Source: Myxococcales bacterium
Lineage (GTDB): Bacteria; Myxococcota_A; Polyangia; Palsa-1104
Direction of reading: 5' to 3'
Length of the DNA: 64,000 nt
Assembly (NCBI GenBank): GCA_003170275.1
Contig: PNAM01000041.1
Coordinates: forward strand, 25,336-89,335
Shown here: positions 1 through 8,845 of the stretch, in pieces
Position numbering within the stretch: position 1 is the stretch's first letter
Layout: every line of letters begins with the position of its first letter
Notes under the pieces: model-generated
What the model was told of the DNA's origin: nothing
Database searches by the model: none
What the model saw: only the letters and a program-made list of their open reading frames with translations
Position numbers and translations under genes: made by a program

Positions 1-1202
1 AGGAGATCGACAAGCAGACCGGCTATCGCACCCGCTCGATGCTCGCCGCGCCGCTGCGCGATCGCGAAGGCAACGTGATCGGCGTGGTGCAGGTGCTCAA
101 CGCGCTCAAGGGGAGCTTCTCCGACGCCGACGAGGAGTACTTCAAGCGGCTGTGCGCCGAAGCCGCGCTGGCGATCGAGAACACCTCGCTGTACCTGCAG
201 GTGCGCCCGCGCGCGCGGCGCGATCGCGGTGCGCCGGCGCTGCCGCTGCGCTACCGCTACAACAAGATCGTCGGCGAGTCCGAGGCGATGCAGCGCGTAT
301 ACGAGCTCACGCGCAAGGCGGCGGCCACCTCGGCGACGGTGCTGTTGCGCGGCGAATCGGGCACCGGCAAGGAGGTGATCGCGCGCGCCATCCACTACAA
401 CAGCGCGCGGCGCGACGGGCCGTTCGTCAAGGTGGACTGCACCACCATCCCCGCCACGCTGATGGAGAACGAGCTGTTCGGGCACGAGCGCGGCGCGTAC
501 ACCGGCGCCGAGGCGCGCTCGGTCGGCAAGTGCGAGGCGGCCTCGGGCGGCACGCTGTTCATCGACGAGCTGGGCGAGCTGCCGATCGAGCTGCAGGCCA
601 AGCTCTTGCGCTTCATCCAGGACCGCGAGTTCGAGCGCGTCGGCGGCACGCGCACCCACACCGCGGACGTGCGCGTGGTGGCGGCGACCCACCGCGATCT
701 GGAGGCGATGGTCGGGCGCGGGCAGTTCCGCGAGGATCTGTACTACCGCGTCAAGGTGGTGCAGATCCCGCTGCCGACGCTGCACGAGCGCGGCGACGAG
801 GACATCCTGCGGCTGGCGGAGCACTTCCTCGACGCGTACCGGCGCAAGCACGGCAAGCCCGAGCTCGGCTTTCAGCAGCAGACGCGCGCGCGGCTGGTGC
901 AGCACCGCTGGCCGGGCAACATCCGCGAGCTCGAGCACTGCGTCGAGAGCGCGGTGGTGCTGTGCGAAGGAAACGAGATCGAGTCCGACCACCTGTCGCT
1001 TCCGCCGGCGGGACGGACCGGCGCGCCGGTGGCCGACGCGGCGCCGGCGAGCTTCCGGCCGCGGCCGCTCGCCGACATCGAGCGCGAGCACATCCTGCGT
1101 ACGCTCAAGCACCTGGGCGGCAACCGCTCGAAGGCCGCCGAGGTGCTGGCCATCGGGCGCAACACCCTGATCCGCAAGCTCAAGGAATATGGCGAGCACT
1201 GA
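1..1202 (+). CDS. Sigma-54-dependent Fis-family transcriptional activator, 5' truncated
   Basis: Enhancer-binding activator of sigma-54 RNA polymerase. The frame is open to the window edge, so the true start lies upstream; the first in-window ATG (39) is inside a GAF-like sensor domain (text such as [12 protein letters not shown]). The AAA+ domain follows, with Walker A GESGTGKE near 352, the sigma-54 contact loop as ERGAYTGAE (the common GAFTGA with F to Y), Walker [11 protein letters not shown] and the arginine-rich sensor region. A Fis-type helix-turn-helix ends the protein ([16 protein letters not shown]). The GAF domain implies control by a small ligand or redox signal; the signal cannot be read from the sequence. 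The targets are unknown, and no convincing -24/-12 promoter was seen nearby. Confidence 0.93.
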   Translation, partial: EIDKQTGYRTRSMLAAPLRDREGNVIGVVQVLNALKGSFSDADEEYFKRLCAEAALAIENTSLYLQVRPRARRDRGAPALPLRYRYNKIVGESEAMQRVYELTRKAAATSATVLLRGESGTGKEVIARAIHYNSARRDGPFVKVDCTTIPATLMENELFGHERGAYTGAEARSVGKCEAASGGTLFIDELGELPIELQAKLLRFIQDREFERVGGTRTHTADVRVVAATHRDLEAMVGRGQFREDLYYRVKVVQIPLPTLHERGDEDILRLAEHFLDAYRRKHGKPELGFQQQTRARLVQHRWPGNIRELEHCVESAVVLCEGNEIESDHLSLPPAGRTGAPVADAAPASFRPRPLADIEREHILRTLKHLGGNRSKAAEVLAIGRNTLIRKLKEYGEH

Positions 1203-1224
1203 GCTCTCGCGCTAATACTGGAGC

Positions 1225-1830
1225 GTGAGCCGGCTCCTCCTCGGCGTGTTGCTCGGCGCGGGCCTGTTGGCCGGAGGCGCCTACCTCTATCTGCGCGGGC
1301 CCGATGGTTGTCTCGGCCGCTGCGGCGACGGCACGCACTGCAGCGATCACCGGTGCCTGGCGGTCGCCGACAAGAGCGCGCCGCCGCCGGTCAAGGAGCC
1401 GCACCGGCGCCGGCGCCACGGGGCCGGTGGGCTCGAGAGCGCCGCGCCCGAGGTGCAGCTCAAGCCCGGCGACGAGAAGATGATCGCGCAGGGCGACGCG
1501 CTCGGCCGGCCGGAGCGCATCGACTTGTCGGAAGGTTCTTCCAACCGCGAGCTGCAGCAGGAAGATCTCGATCACGTGTTCCATCCGTCGGAGCCGGCGA
1601 TCTTGCGCTGCATCACCGACGCGCTCGGCGATGCGCCGCTCGAGAGCGGCAAGGTCGAGGTCGGGCTGCGCGTGGAGCGCTCCGGTCAGGTGAGCCGCGT
1701 GCGCGTCGAGGGGCCGCAGCTCCTGCAGCGCAACGGGCTCAACCGCTGCGTGCGCGGCGTGGTGACCGCGCTCAAGTTCCCGGTCTCGGGCGGCGCCAAC
1801 GTGGTGACCTATCCGTTCGAGTTGAAGTAG
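1225..1830 (+). CDS. AgmX/PglI-type C-terminal domain protein, membrane anchored
   Basis: Small 201-aa protein starting with GTG. An N-terminal hydrophobic segment (LLLGVLLGAGLLAGGAYLYL) suggests a membrane anchor or uncleaved signal. A short cysteine-containing stretch follows (CLGRCGDGTHCSDHRC), then a charged linker, then a C-terminal domain resembling the AgmX/PglI and TonB C-terminal fold: two cysteines flank the pattern G-K-V-E-V-G-L-R-V and the domain ends in VVTYPFEL. In myxobacteria such domains occur in gliding and envelope proteins. No specific partner is identifiable. It lies 22 nt after the sigma-54 activator and 9 nt before marC, so the three may be cotranscribed. Confidence 0.75.
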   Translation: MSRLLLGVLLGAGLLAGGAYLYLRGPDGCLGRCGDGTHCSDHRCLAVADKSAPPPVKEPHRRRRHGAGGLESAAPEVQLKPGDEKMIAQGDALGRPERIDLSEGSSNRELQQEDLDHVFHPSEPAILRCITDALGDAPLESGKVEVGLRVERSGQVSRVRVEGPQLLQRNGLNRCVRGVVTALKFPVSGGANVVTYPFELK

Positions 1831-1833
1831 AGT
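1828..1833 (+). promoter_or_regulatory. Candidate -10 element with leaderless spacing (marC)
   Basis: TAGAGT, then exactly 6 nt, then the GTG start at 1840. Its first three bases are also the stop codon of the preceding gene. No Shine-Dalgarno sequence is visible in the gap. It belongs to a set of similarly spaced sites in this window. Confidence 0.4.
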
Positions 1834-1839
1834 GCGTTC

Positions 1840-2478
1840 GTGATCGCGTTCGCGCTGGCAGCGTTCTCCGCCATCTTCTCCGTCGTCGACCCGCTGGGCG
1901 TGGTGCCGGTGTACATCGCCATGACCGCGGCCGACTCCAAGGAGCACAAGCGGCGCACGGCGATGCGCGCGTCGATCACCATGGCCATGGCGCTGGCAGT
2001 GTTCGCGGCCTCGGGCGAGTACATCCTGCATTTCTTCGGCATCTCGATCGGCTCGTTCCGCATCGCCGGCGGCGTGCTGCTCTTCCTGCTCGCCGTCGAC
2101 ATGCTTCGCGCGCAGCCGTCCCGCCAGCGCACCACGCCGGAAGAAGAAGCCGAGGGCATGGAGAAACCCGACGTCTCGATCTTCCCGCTCGCCATCCCGA
2201 TGCTCTCCGGCCCCGGCTCGTTCGCCACCGTCATGGTGCTCATGACCCGCGCGCACACCATCCTCGAGCGCGGCATCGTCTTCATCGCCATCGCGCTCAA
2301 CGCCATCCTGGCCTTCGCCATCCTGATCGGCGCCACCGTCGCCGAAAAGCGCCTCGGCAAGACCGGCATGAACGTGCTCCACCGCGTCATGGGCCTGCTC
2401 CTCGCCGCCATCGCCGTCCAGTTCGTCGTCGACGGCGCCCGCGACGTGCTCCCCGGCATCGTCAACACCCTCCACTAA
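1840..2478 (+). CDS. marC: MarC-family integral membrane protein
   Basis: 212-aa polytopic membrane protein with GTG start. It shows the MarC family pattern: an early FSVVDPLGVVPVYIAM segment, a second half with FPLAIPMLSGPGSFATVM, and six hydrophobic stretches. Length is typical for the family. MarC/YhgN proteins are inner-membrane proteins of unsettled function; the historical link with multiple antibiotic resistance has not held up as a direct role. The gene is 9 nt downstream of the AgmX-type gene and probably cotranscribed, although a candidate internal leaderless promoter lies at 1828. Confidence 0.92.
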   Translation: MIAFALAAFSAIFSVVDPLGVVPVYIAMTAADSKEHKRRTAMRASITMAMALAVFAASGEYILHFFGISIGSFRIAGGVLLFLLAVDMLRAQPSRQRTTPEEEAEGMEKPDVSIFPLAIPMLSGPGSFATVMVLMTRAHTILERGIVFIAIALNAILAFAILIGATVAEKRLGKTGMNVLHRVMGLLLAAIAVQFVVDGARDVLPGIVNTLH

Positions 2479-2497
2479 CGTCTCGTCAGTCAGGGGA

Positions 2498-3934
2498 CTA
2501 GTTGCGGTCGGTGTGGAGGAGGAGCTCGGGGGCTTCGTCGGCGAACCAGTCCCAGAAGGAGGAGTTGCCTTCGACTTCGATGGTTTCGGGGTACCAGCGA
2601 CGGACGATTGGGTCGTTGCGGACGTCGAGGCGATCGAGATCGAAGACCTTGCCGCCGGCGTCGCCGTCCTTGAGGAACACGCGGAACTGGTCGGGGAGCT
2701 GGCCCTGGTTGCGGCGGCGGAAGCCGTCGAGACGGCCGCGACATTCGGGGGTGAGCGGCGCGACGGCCTCGGGCGTGAGCAGCTCGACGTCGCCGGAGGC
2801 GAGGCCGCCGTGCACCGCGTACAGCTCGCGCAGCGCGGCGGGCAGGCGAAACGCGGCGCTGGTGGTGGCGGCGGACGGGGCGCGCCCGATGAGCACGCCG
2901 TACGAATCGCGCGGGTGACAGACGCACGCGCGGCGGTACAGGTACGCGAGCGCCGGATCGTCGCCGCCGAGCGGTTCGAGCAGCGCGAGCGCGACGACGT
3001 GCGCGGCGAGCTGCGCGGAGAAGCCCGGGGCGCGCAGCGCGAGCGGACGCCAGATCTGTTCGAGCGCCGCGCCGAGACCGCTGCGCGCCGGCACCTTCCA
3101 GCCATTGTCGCCGAACGGCAGCGTCGCGCCGCCGTCGGTGATCAAGCCCTTGACCGCACACGGCCAGCGCAACAGCCGCTCGGCTTCGCGGCCGATCTCC
3201 GCACACAGCCCGCGGGCGTCGCACGGCGGGCTCGACGACTCGGCCACTACGCGAAAGTTCGGCTCGCACTCGAGCCCGTCGATCTGCAGCTCGCCGGCGC
3301 GCGCCCGAGCCGCCACGCCGCCCACACGAAGCACGCGCGTGCCGGTCACGTTGATGTAGCGCAGCGACGGGAGCGCGGCCAGCGCCGACAGATCTTCGAG
3401 CAACACCCCATCGGTGAGCTCGAGCTCGCGCAGCTGCGTGAGCCCGGCGAGCGGCGCCAACGACGCCACGCGCGTGCGGCGCAGGCACAGATCCTCGAGG
3501 CTCCCCAGCGACGCGAGCGGCCCCAGGTCGACGGGCGGCAAATTCTCCAGCCGCAGGGCGCGCAGCTGCGTCAGCGCGGCGAGCGGCGCCAGATCGTCGA
3601 GCGGCAGATCGGTCAGCGCGAGCTCACGCAGCGACGGCAGGCTGTGCAGCGGCTCGAGCGCGCAGCGCGCGTGCGTGCGGATCCACAAGCGCTCGAGCCG
3701 TGGCAACCGCGCGAGCGGCCGCAGATCGCGCAGCCCGTGCCCCGAGACGCGCAGCTCGACCACCCGCGCGAGCAGCGCGTCCGGGATGATCCCCTCGCGC
3801 ACGCCGGTGATCTCGCGCACCGCGCGCTCGATCGAATTGTCGCCCGGCTCGACGTCGAGCGGGACGCCCACCGGCGCCACGGTTTCATAGCGGTACCGCC
3901 GGGCGACGGTCCGCATCCTTTGACGCTGGCCCAT
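2498..3934 (-). CDS. Leucine-rich-repeat protein with C-terminal SMI1/KNR4-like domain
   Basis: About 478 aa. The N-terminal half is a run of some seven leucine-rich repeats (LRDLRPLARLPRLERLWI, LDDLAPLAALTQLRALRL and similar). A linker leads to a C-terminal domain with the SMI1/KNR4 look: a FRLPAALRELYAVHGG segment, then a DQFRVFLKDGDAGG and YPETIEVEGNSSFWDWF block. SMI1/KNR4 domains often occur in toxin-immunity or scaffold proteins; no partner toxin is seen here. The frame extends upstream to 3964, which would overlap the DJ-1 gene; ATG at 3934 or 3914-3916 avoids that overlap and is preferred. It follows the DJ-1 gene on the same strand. Confidence 0.82.
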   Translation of the reverse strand: MGQRQRMRTVARRYRYETVAPVGVPLDVEPGDNSIERAVREITGVREGIIPDALLARVVELRVSGHGLRDLRPLARLPRLERLWIRTHARCALEPLHSLPSLRELALTDLPLDDLAPLAALTQLRALRLENLPPVDLGPLASLGSLEDLCLRRTRVASLAPLAGLTQLRELELTDGVLLEDLSALAALPSLRYINVTGTRVLRVGGVAARARAGELQIDGLECEPNFRVVAESSSPPCDARGLCAEIGREAERLLRWPCAVKGLITDGGATLPFGDNGWKVPARSGLGAALEQIWRPLALRAPGFSAQLAAHVVALALLEPLGGDDPALAYLYRRACVCHPRDSYGVLIGRAPSAATTSAAFRLPAALRELYAVHGGLASGDVELLTPEAVAPLTPECRGRLDGFRRRNQGQLPDQFRVFLKDGDAGGKVFDLDRLDVRNDPIVRRWYPETIEVEGNSSFWDWFADEAPELLLHTDRN

Positions 3935-3938
3935 CCGC

Positions 3939-4463
3939 CTAGTGGGCGTGCGCGCCCGCGCCATGGGCGATCTGCGCCAGCGACTCGCGCACGAACGCGG
4001 CCAGATCCTCGGGTTTGCGCGAGGTGACGAGGTTGTGATCGACCACCACTGCTTCGTCGCTCACGTTGGCGCCGGCGCAGGCCAGATCGATCTGCACCGT
4101 CTTCCACGCGGTCATCATGCGCCCCTTGACCAGCCCGGCGGTGATCAGGAGCTGCGGCCCGTGGCAGATGGCGAAGATGGGCTTGTCGCGGAACCCCCTG
4201 ACGAACTGCACCATCGTCGAGTCCGCGCGCAGCTCGTCCGGCGAGTGGCCGCCGGGAATGAACAGCGCGTCGAAATCAGCCGCCTTCACCTCGCCGACCG
4301 CCGCCTCTGCCTTGACCCGCTCTTTGCCGTTCTTGCCGGCGAGCTCGGCCCCTTTCTTCAGGCCGATCACCATCACCGCATGGCCCGCGTGGCGAAACTG
4401 GTCGTACGGCACGCGAAACTCCGAGTCCTCGAACCCCCGCCCTAGAACGCACGCGATGCGCAT
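3939..4463 (-). CDS. DJ-1/PfpI-family protein (class I glutamine amidotransferase fold)
   Basis: 174-aa cytoplasmic protein. The nucleophile-elbow motif AICHGPQ places the reactive Cys at about residue 100 with His at 101, and an early acidic residue sits in GFEDSEF, matching PfpI/YhbO enzymes. FIPGGHSPDELR is the conserved loop before the elbow. Family members have been reported as intracellular proteases, deglycases or stress chaperones; which applies here is not decidable. Length is normal. It is followed on the same strand by the LRR gene and preceded by a 74-nt gap after the PHA/envelope gene run. Confidence 0.92.
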   Translation of the reverse strand: MRIACVLGRGFEDSEFRVPYDQFRHAGHAVMVIGLKKGAELAGKNGKERVKAEAAVGEVKAADFDALFIPGGHSPDELRADSTMVQFVRGFRDKPIFAICHGPQLLITAGLVKGRMMTAWKTVQIDLACAGANVSDEAVVVDHNLVTSRKPEDLAAFVRESLAQIAHGAGAHAH

Positions 4464-4537
4464 TCCCTACCTCCGTGAATCCACCCCTGCGGAAAGTAAA
4501 TAGGGCGAATCGCGGACGATGTAAGCCCGCGCCCTGC

Positions 4538-5350
4538 TCAGAGCGCCAGGCGGCGGAACTCGGAGGCCGTCGTAAACGAGGGATTCTGCTCGCCGGGCGT
4601 GGACACCATGCGGCCGACCTCCCCGTAGCACTCGTGGAAGAACAGATATTGGATGTGGGTGACCGCGATCCCGCCTGGCAGCGCCTGGGTGAGCTCGACG
4701 TGTACGCGCAGGGTGTTCTGGAACTGCAGGAACGGCAGCGTGGCGGTGCCGCGCGCGTCGATGCTGATGCGGTAGGTGTCGTTCGAAGCGAACGGCTGCC
4801 CGTTGAGCGTGCCGTTGACGATCTTGGCGCCGGTCACCCACGCGTCGCCCTGCTTGATCGGAAAGTGGACCGACGCGATCGGCGCGTCATAGACCAGCAG
4901 CGTCTGGTTGGGCGTCGGCGAGGCGAAGCCGAGGATCTCCAGCGCCGTCGGCGTGACCCGGAAGATGCCGAGCAGGCCCGAGCCCACGTCGGAGACCGTC
5001 GCGTAGGTCGCGTCCGGAAACGACGCCGCGTACCACTGGCCCGGCACCGGCTGGATGGTCAACGACAGCACGTCGCCCGCGTTCGAGGTCAGGTCCCACT
5101 CGGGTCCGTCGGCCGTCAACTTGCCGTCGGGGCTCACGCCCACGGTGGTGCCGGCCGGATTGGTCAGGTAGTGCACCGTGAGGCCGAGCGGAAAGCCAAG
5201 CTCGTTCGCGTCGATGATGCCGTCATTGTTGCCGCTGCAGAGCGGCTGCAGATCGGGCGCGGTGCCGTAGCCTGCGTCGTCGTTCGGCTTGAGCGGCGCC
5301 GATCCGAAACAGCCGGTGAGCAGCAGGGCGGCGAGGGTTATTACGCGCAT
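4538..5350 (-). CDS. Lipoprotein, paralogue of the protein at 7866-8840
   Basis: 270-aa predicted lipoprotein: short hydrophobic signal ending in LLLTGC. The mature protein contains CSGNNDGIIDANELGFPLGL, a calcium-binding-like Asp/Asn-rich start, and ends in FFHECYGEVGRM and TTASEFRRLAL. The same order of features, at the same spacing, is found in the lipoprotein at 7866-8840 (CTFNNDGVIARSEEPFLVGL, LAECYGAVARVRSQ, TQATEYRRLAIQ), so the two are diverged paralogues in one gene run. The gene starts 3 nt after the stop of the barrel-like protein, indicating cotranscription. No enzymatic motif is visible. Function unknown; an outer-membrane partner of the adjacent barrel is a reasonable guess. Confidence 0.82.
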   Translation of the reverse strand: MRVITLAALLLTGCFGSAPLKPNDDAGYGTAPDLQPLCSGNNDGIIDANELGFPLGLTVHYLTNPAGTTVGVSPDGKLTADGPEWDLTSNAGDVLSLTIQPVPGQWYAASFPDATYATVSDVGSGLLGIFRVTPTALEILGFASPTPNQTLLVYDAPIASVHFPIKQGDAWVTGAKIVNGTLNGQPFASNDTYRISIDARGTATLPFLQFQNTLRVHVELTQALPGGIAVTHIQYLFFHECYGEVGRMVSTPGEQNPSFTTASEFRRLAL

Positions 5351-5353
5351 GCA

Positions 5354-6973
5354 TCAAATCCTATACGCCAGAATCAGCTCCAGCGCTTGCGCCGGTTGCG
5401 GTTCCAGCTTGAGTTCGAGGTTCCGGAAGCCGGCGCCCGGGAAGAGGATCCCGTACCCGAGGTTGATTTCGAAGCCCGCTTCGTACTTGTAGCGCGCCAT
5501 CGCGTCGAGCTCGACGCCGAGGTGGGTGTCCTGCCCGGGAGGCGTGGTCGCGTAGATCGCGTTGGAATCGACCAGCGACACGTCGAGCGTGAAGTGGTGG
5601 TTCACCGTGCCGAACGGGCCCAGGCGCACGGTCGGCTTGATGTACACCGCGTCGGAGACCTGGCCGATGATGCGCCGCCACAAGATCAGATCGACGTGGT
5701 AGTCGGGGCTGAAGCGAAAGTTGTCGACGGTGGTGTCGCCCGGCGGGCGGAGCTGCGGGCCGTCGAGGTCGCCCTTCTGCGAGGTGAGCTGGCCGGGCGC
5801 CGGGCGGACGCCGAAGCCCGGCGCGTCGTCGCCCGAAGCGAAGCCGACCTCGAAGCGCAGCCGCACCGGCCAGTGGAACTGGTAGGCCAGCGAGAGCAGG
5901 CCGCCGAACTGCTTGGAGGTGACCGCCGGGAGCAGCGACACGCCCGGCATGTTCGAGGCGTCGTTGATCTTTCCGATCACCGTCGCAAACTCGAGCTCGG
6001 CGCGAAAGCCGTGGTGGTGCAGCATGAGCCACAGATCGGCAGCGAAGCTGTCCAGCCCGCGCTTGACGAAGTCGTTCGGGCCGTAGCTGCGCAACAGGCC
6101 GCCCGGTTGGGTCCACGCGGGCGCGTCGATCTCCTGCCGGCGGTAGCTCGCCAAAAGGCCGTACTGCACGAGCGTGCGGCCCGCGCGCAGGCGGCGCCGC
6201 TGACCCTCGGCCGAGAGCACCTTGGAGATCGCCACCGCGGCGGTGTTCACCTGCGCGCGCGGATCGAGCCCGAGCGGCGCGCCGTAGGTCTCCACGTACG
6301 GCCCCGACGCCGACAGCTCGTAGAGCACGGTGAGAAAATGGCCGAGCAGCGGCACGGTGAGCGCGATGCGATCGCCGGTGTCGCCGTGATCGCAGCCGAT
6401 GCAGTCGCCGTTGTTGATGAAGAAGCCGGTGCCCCACGAGATGAGGCCGCCCATGCGCCCCGCCGCCAGCACACCGAACGGCAGCGTCACCTCGCCCCAC
6501 GCCTGCTTGATGCGGATCGAGTCCTGCAGCGCGTTGACGCCCGCCGACGGCGGCTCGGCCGAGGTGGTGGCGCCGGCGAACGAGGTGGTCGAGGGCAGCA
6601 CGTCGGGCGTTGTGCCCCAGCCGAGGTTGTCGAGGATGTCCACGCGCAGGTGCAGCTTGACGGTCTGCCCGATCTCGAGCGTCGGATCGAGGCGCATGCG
6701 CATGTCCACGCCGGCCAGCGTGTGATCGTTTCCGCCGCCGGCGGGCACGGGGAAGATCGGCTGCCCGGTGGTCGGGGTCGGCCCGCGCGACAGATCGAGA
6801 TCGTTGAACACGTCCGCGCGCACGCGCAGGTAGCCGTCGAGGACCAGGCGAAAGTCTTTCCACGGCGACGGCGTGATGCCGAGCGTCTTGGGCAGCGCCT
6901 CGTCGGGCGCATCGTCGGCGCGCGCGCTTCCCGAGAGCGCCAGCAGGATCAAGAGGACGCGCTTCACCTTCAT
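5354..6973 (-). CDS. Predicted outer-membrane beta-barrel protein of myxobacterial type
   Basis: 539 aa from ATG 6973, chosen because it begins a clean signal peptide (MKVKRVLLILLALSGSARA) and overlaps the upstream stop as ATGA. The mature protein is rich in alternating polar/aromatic strands and Gly turns, with long loops and an aromatic-rich C terminus (LELILAYRI), typical of an outer-membrane barrel. It recalls the Myxococcales-restricted TIGR04551 proteins, from memory and untested. Two cysteines sit in GDCIGCDHGD. Translational coupling to the lipoprotein hydrolase upstream and near-contact with the lipoprotein downstream suggest one surface complex. Confidence 0.78.
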   Translation of the reverse strand: MKVKRVLLILLALSGSARADDAPDEALPKTLGITPSPWKDFRLVLDGYLRVRADVFNDLDLSRGPTPTTGQPIFPVPAGGGNDHTLAGVDMRMRLDPTLEIGQTVKLHLRVDILDNLGWGTTPDVLPSTTSFAGATTSAEPPSAGVNALQDSIRIKQAWGEVTLPFGVLAAGRMGGLISWGTGFFINNGDCIGCDHGDTGDRIALTVPLLGHFLTVLYELSASGPYVETYGAPLGLDPRAQVNTAAVAISKVLSAEGQRRRLRAGRTLVQYGLLASYRRQEIDAPAWTQPGGLLRSYGPNDFVKRGLDSFAADLWLMLHHHGFRAELEFATVIGKINDASNMPGVSLLPAVTSKQFGGLLSLAYQFHWPVRLRFEVGFASGDDAPGFGVRPAPGQLTSQKGDLDGPQLRPPGDTTVDNFRFSPDYHVDLILWRRIIGQVSDAVYIKPTVRLGPFGTVNHHFTLDVSLVDSNAIYATTPPGQDTHLGVELDAMARYKYEAGFEINLGYGILFPGAGFRNLELKLEPQPAQALELILAYRI

Positions 6974-7869
6974 CGCGGCGCCTCGAGAAAGCTGCGCAGC
7001 GCGAGGGTGGTCTCGCCGGTGCACTCGACCATCGGCAGGTGACCGCAGCGCGGGATCACTACCAGGCGCGCGTGCGGCAGATCGCGCGCGAGCTGCTCAC
7101 CGAACACCGGCCGCGCGACGCGATCTTCCTTGCCCCACAACAGCAGGGTCTCGGCGGAGATGGTGCGATAGGCCTCTTGCGACTGCGAAAAGTGCATGCC
7201 GCGCGCCGCCGCCAGCGCCGCCGCCAGCGCGCCCGGCCGCGCCATGTTCTTCTCGACCTCGTCGACCACCTCTTGCGAGAGCAGCGTCGGATCGTAGAAG
7301 TTGAGGTACATGCGCTCGCCGATCTGCTGGCGGTAGAACAGCGCGTAGAGCGGCTCGCCCACGCCGCGCACGCGCGCCCAACGCATGAGCGGCAGCAGCT
7401 GCTCGTCGTAGACCCAGCCCGAGATCACCACCAGGCGATCGAGCCGATCGCGGTGACGGCGCGCGAACGCCAGCACCACCGACGAGCCCCACGAGTGCCC
7501 GACCACGTGCGCGCGCCGCACGTGCTTCTGATCGAGCACGTTAGCCAGCACGTCGCTGAGCGCCTCGGGCGAATAGTCGCCGGCGCGCTTGTCCGATCGC
7601 CCGAAGCCGGGCAGATCGATCGCCAGCACGTGGAAGCGCTCGGCCAGCGCGTCCATCACCGGGCGATACGACGCCGACGACGAGCCGTACCCGTGCACCA
7701 GCAGCACCGTTTCGGCCGCCTGCGGGTTGCGCTCGACCACGCGCAGCTGGCCGCGCCCTTCGACGACCACGCGCTCCGCCTCGGCGAGCGGCTCCGACGG
7801 GCCGGTCTGGAAGGTGGCGCATCCGGACAGGACGCAGCCGGTGACCGCCAACCACTTCGAAGGCCTCAT
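6970..7869 (-). CDS. Lipoprotein alpha/beta hydrolase
   Basis: 299 aa from ATG 7869. A signal peptide ends in a lipobox (VLSGC), so the enzyme is predicted to be membrane-anchored outside the cytoplasm. Alpha/beta-hydrolase features are complete: oxyanion region LLVHGYGSSS, nucleophile elbow GHSWGSS (Ser), acid in WGKEDRVARP (Asp) and His in PRCGHLPMVE. The substrate is unknown; esters or thioesters are likely from the fold. The start overlaps the stop of the upstream lipoprotein gene (ATGA) and its own stop overlaps the start of the barrel gene (ATGA), so translation of all three is coupled. Context with acyl-CoA ligase and PHA synthase suggests a lipase, esterase or PHA-oligomer hydrolase. 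Confidence 0.9.
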   Translation of the reverse strand: MRPSKWLAVTGCVLSGCATFQTGPSEPLAEAERVVVEGRGQLRVVERNPQAAETVLLVHGYGSSSASYRPVMDALAERFHVLAIDLPGFGRSDKRAGDYSPEALSDVLANVLDQKHVRRAHVVGHSWGSSVVLAFARRHRDRLDRLVVISGWVYDEQLLPLMRWARVRGVGEPLYALFYRQQIGERMYLNFYDPTLLSQEVVDEVEKNMARPGALAAALAAARGMHFSQSQEAYRTISAETLLLWGKEDRVARPVFGEQLARDLPHARLVVIPRCGHLPMVECTGETTLALRSFLEAPR

Positions 7870-8840
7870 TGAATAGCGAGCCTTCGGTATTCGGTCGCCT
7901 GCGTAAAGTCGTTGGAGGTCTCGTTGTCTTGCGAGCGCACGCGCGCCACCGCGCCATAACACTCGGCGAGGTGCAGGTAGGTGATGCGCGTGGTGACCAA
8001 CAGCCCGTAGGTCTGCGTGTAGCCGAGCCGCAGGCGCAGCGTGTCGAACGCGCCGGCGGGCGTCTTGGTCGTGCCGCGCGAGTCGACGGAGAACACGTAC
8101 TTTTCGTGCGCGCTGAAGAAGATGCCCGAGGCCAGGCCGGTCACGTCCGACTCCGAGGTCCAGCTCGACGTGGTCGAGAGCGGGAACTGGAGCACGTCGA
8201 TCGGCGTGGCGTAGGTGAGCTCGGTCTGGCTCGTGCCGCTCTGATCGCTCACCACGCCGAGGAGCTGCAGCGCGCCGGTGGTGGCGCGGTAGACCCCGAG
8301 CACCGCCTGGCCGTCGTCGAGCTTCTCGGCGTAGGTCGCGGTCGGGAAATCACCGGACCACCACGCGCCCGACGGGCTCACGATCTGATCGAACACCTTG
8401 CGCTCGCTCGGCACTGGCGCGGTGAAGTCCCAGACCATGTTCTGCGCGGTCAGGTTCACCGCGACCGTCGAGCCGGAGGGATTGACCGCGAACAGCGCGC
8501 CGAGACCGACCAGGAACGGCTCCTCCGAGCGCGCGATCACGCCGTCGTTGTTGAAGGTGCACGAGTTGGCCAGCGCATCCGGGCTCCAGCCGTCGGGGAC
8601 GGGCGTCGAGAAATCGGCGGTCGAGGTCATCGACAGATCGGTGAAGCCACCGTCGGGTGACCCGAGATCGGCGCCGACCAACGGCCGGCACTCGGCGAGG
8701 ATGCACGCGGCTGATGCCGGGCAGTCTTGATCAGTGCGGCAGCCCTGGAGCGGGTTGTCGCAGGCGGTGAGCGTGAGGGTGAACGTCAACGCCAAGGTGG
8801 CGGTGAACGTGAACGATACCGATTTCTGCAGTTGCATCAT
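7866..8840 (-). CDS. Lipoprotein, paralogue of the protein at 4538-5350
   Basis: 324 aa. The signal peptide (FTATLALTFTLTLTAC) carries a lipobox. A Cys-rich stretch (CRTDQDCPASAACILAEC) and an Asp/Ser/Thr linker precede the conserved domain shared with the protein at 4538-5350: CTFNNDGVIARSEEP at its start and LAECYGAVARV plus a YRRLAI ending. Two in-frame ATGs (8840, 8837) are possible. It follows the reductase by 5 nt and overlaps the hydrolase by 4 nt. No catalytic motif is visible. The pair of paralogous lipoproteins flanking a hydrolase and a barrel suggests a surface assembly. Confidence 0.82.
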   Translation of the reverse strand: MMQLQKSVSFTFTATLALTFTLTLTACDNPLQGCRTDQDCPASAACILAECRPLVGADLGSPDGGFTDLSMTSTADFSTPVPDGWSPDALANSCTFNNDGVIARSEEPFLVGLGALFAVNPSGSTVAVNLTAQNMVWDFTAPVPSERKVFDQIVSPSGAWWSGDFPTATYAEKLDDGQAVLGVYRATTGALQLLGVVSDQSGTSQTELTYATPIDVLQFPLSTTSSWTSESDVTGLASGIFFSAHEKYVFSVDSRGTTKTPAGAFDTLRLRLGYTQTYGLLVTTRITYLHLAECYGAVARVRSQDNETSNDFTQATEYRRLAIQ

Positions 8841-8845
8841 TTCGC

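Noticed and set aside
1180..3105. Long antisense reading frame (641 codons) opposite the AgmX-type and marC genes
   Set aside because: Arg/His/Ala-rich text without any motif, opposite genes with clear family features; a shadow of high GC coding.
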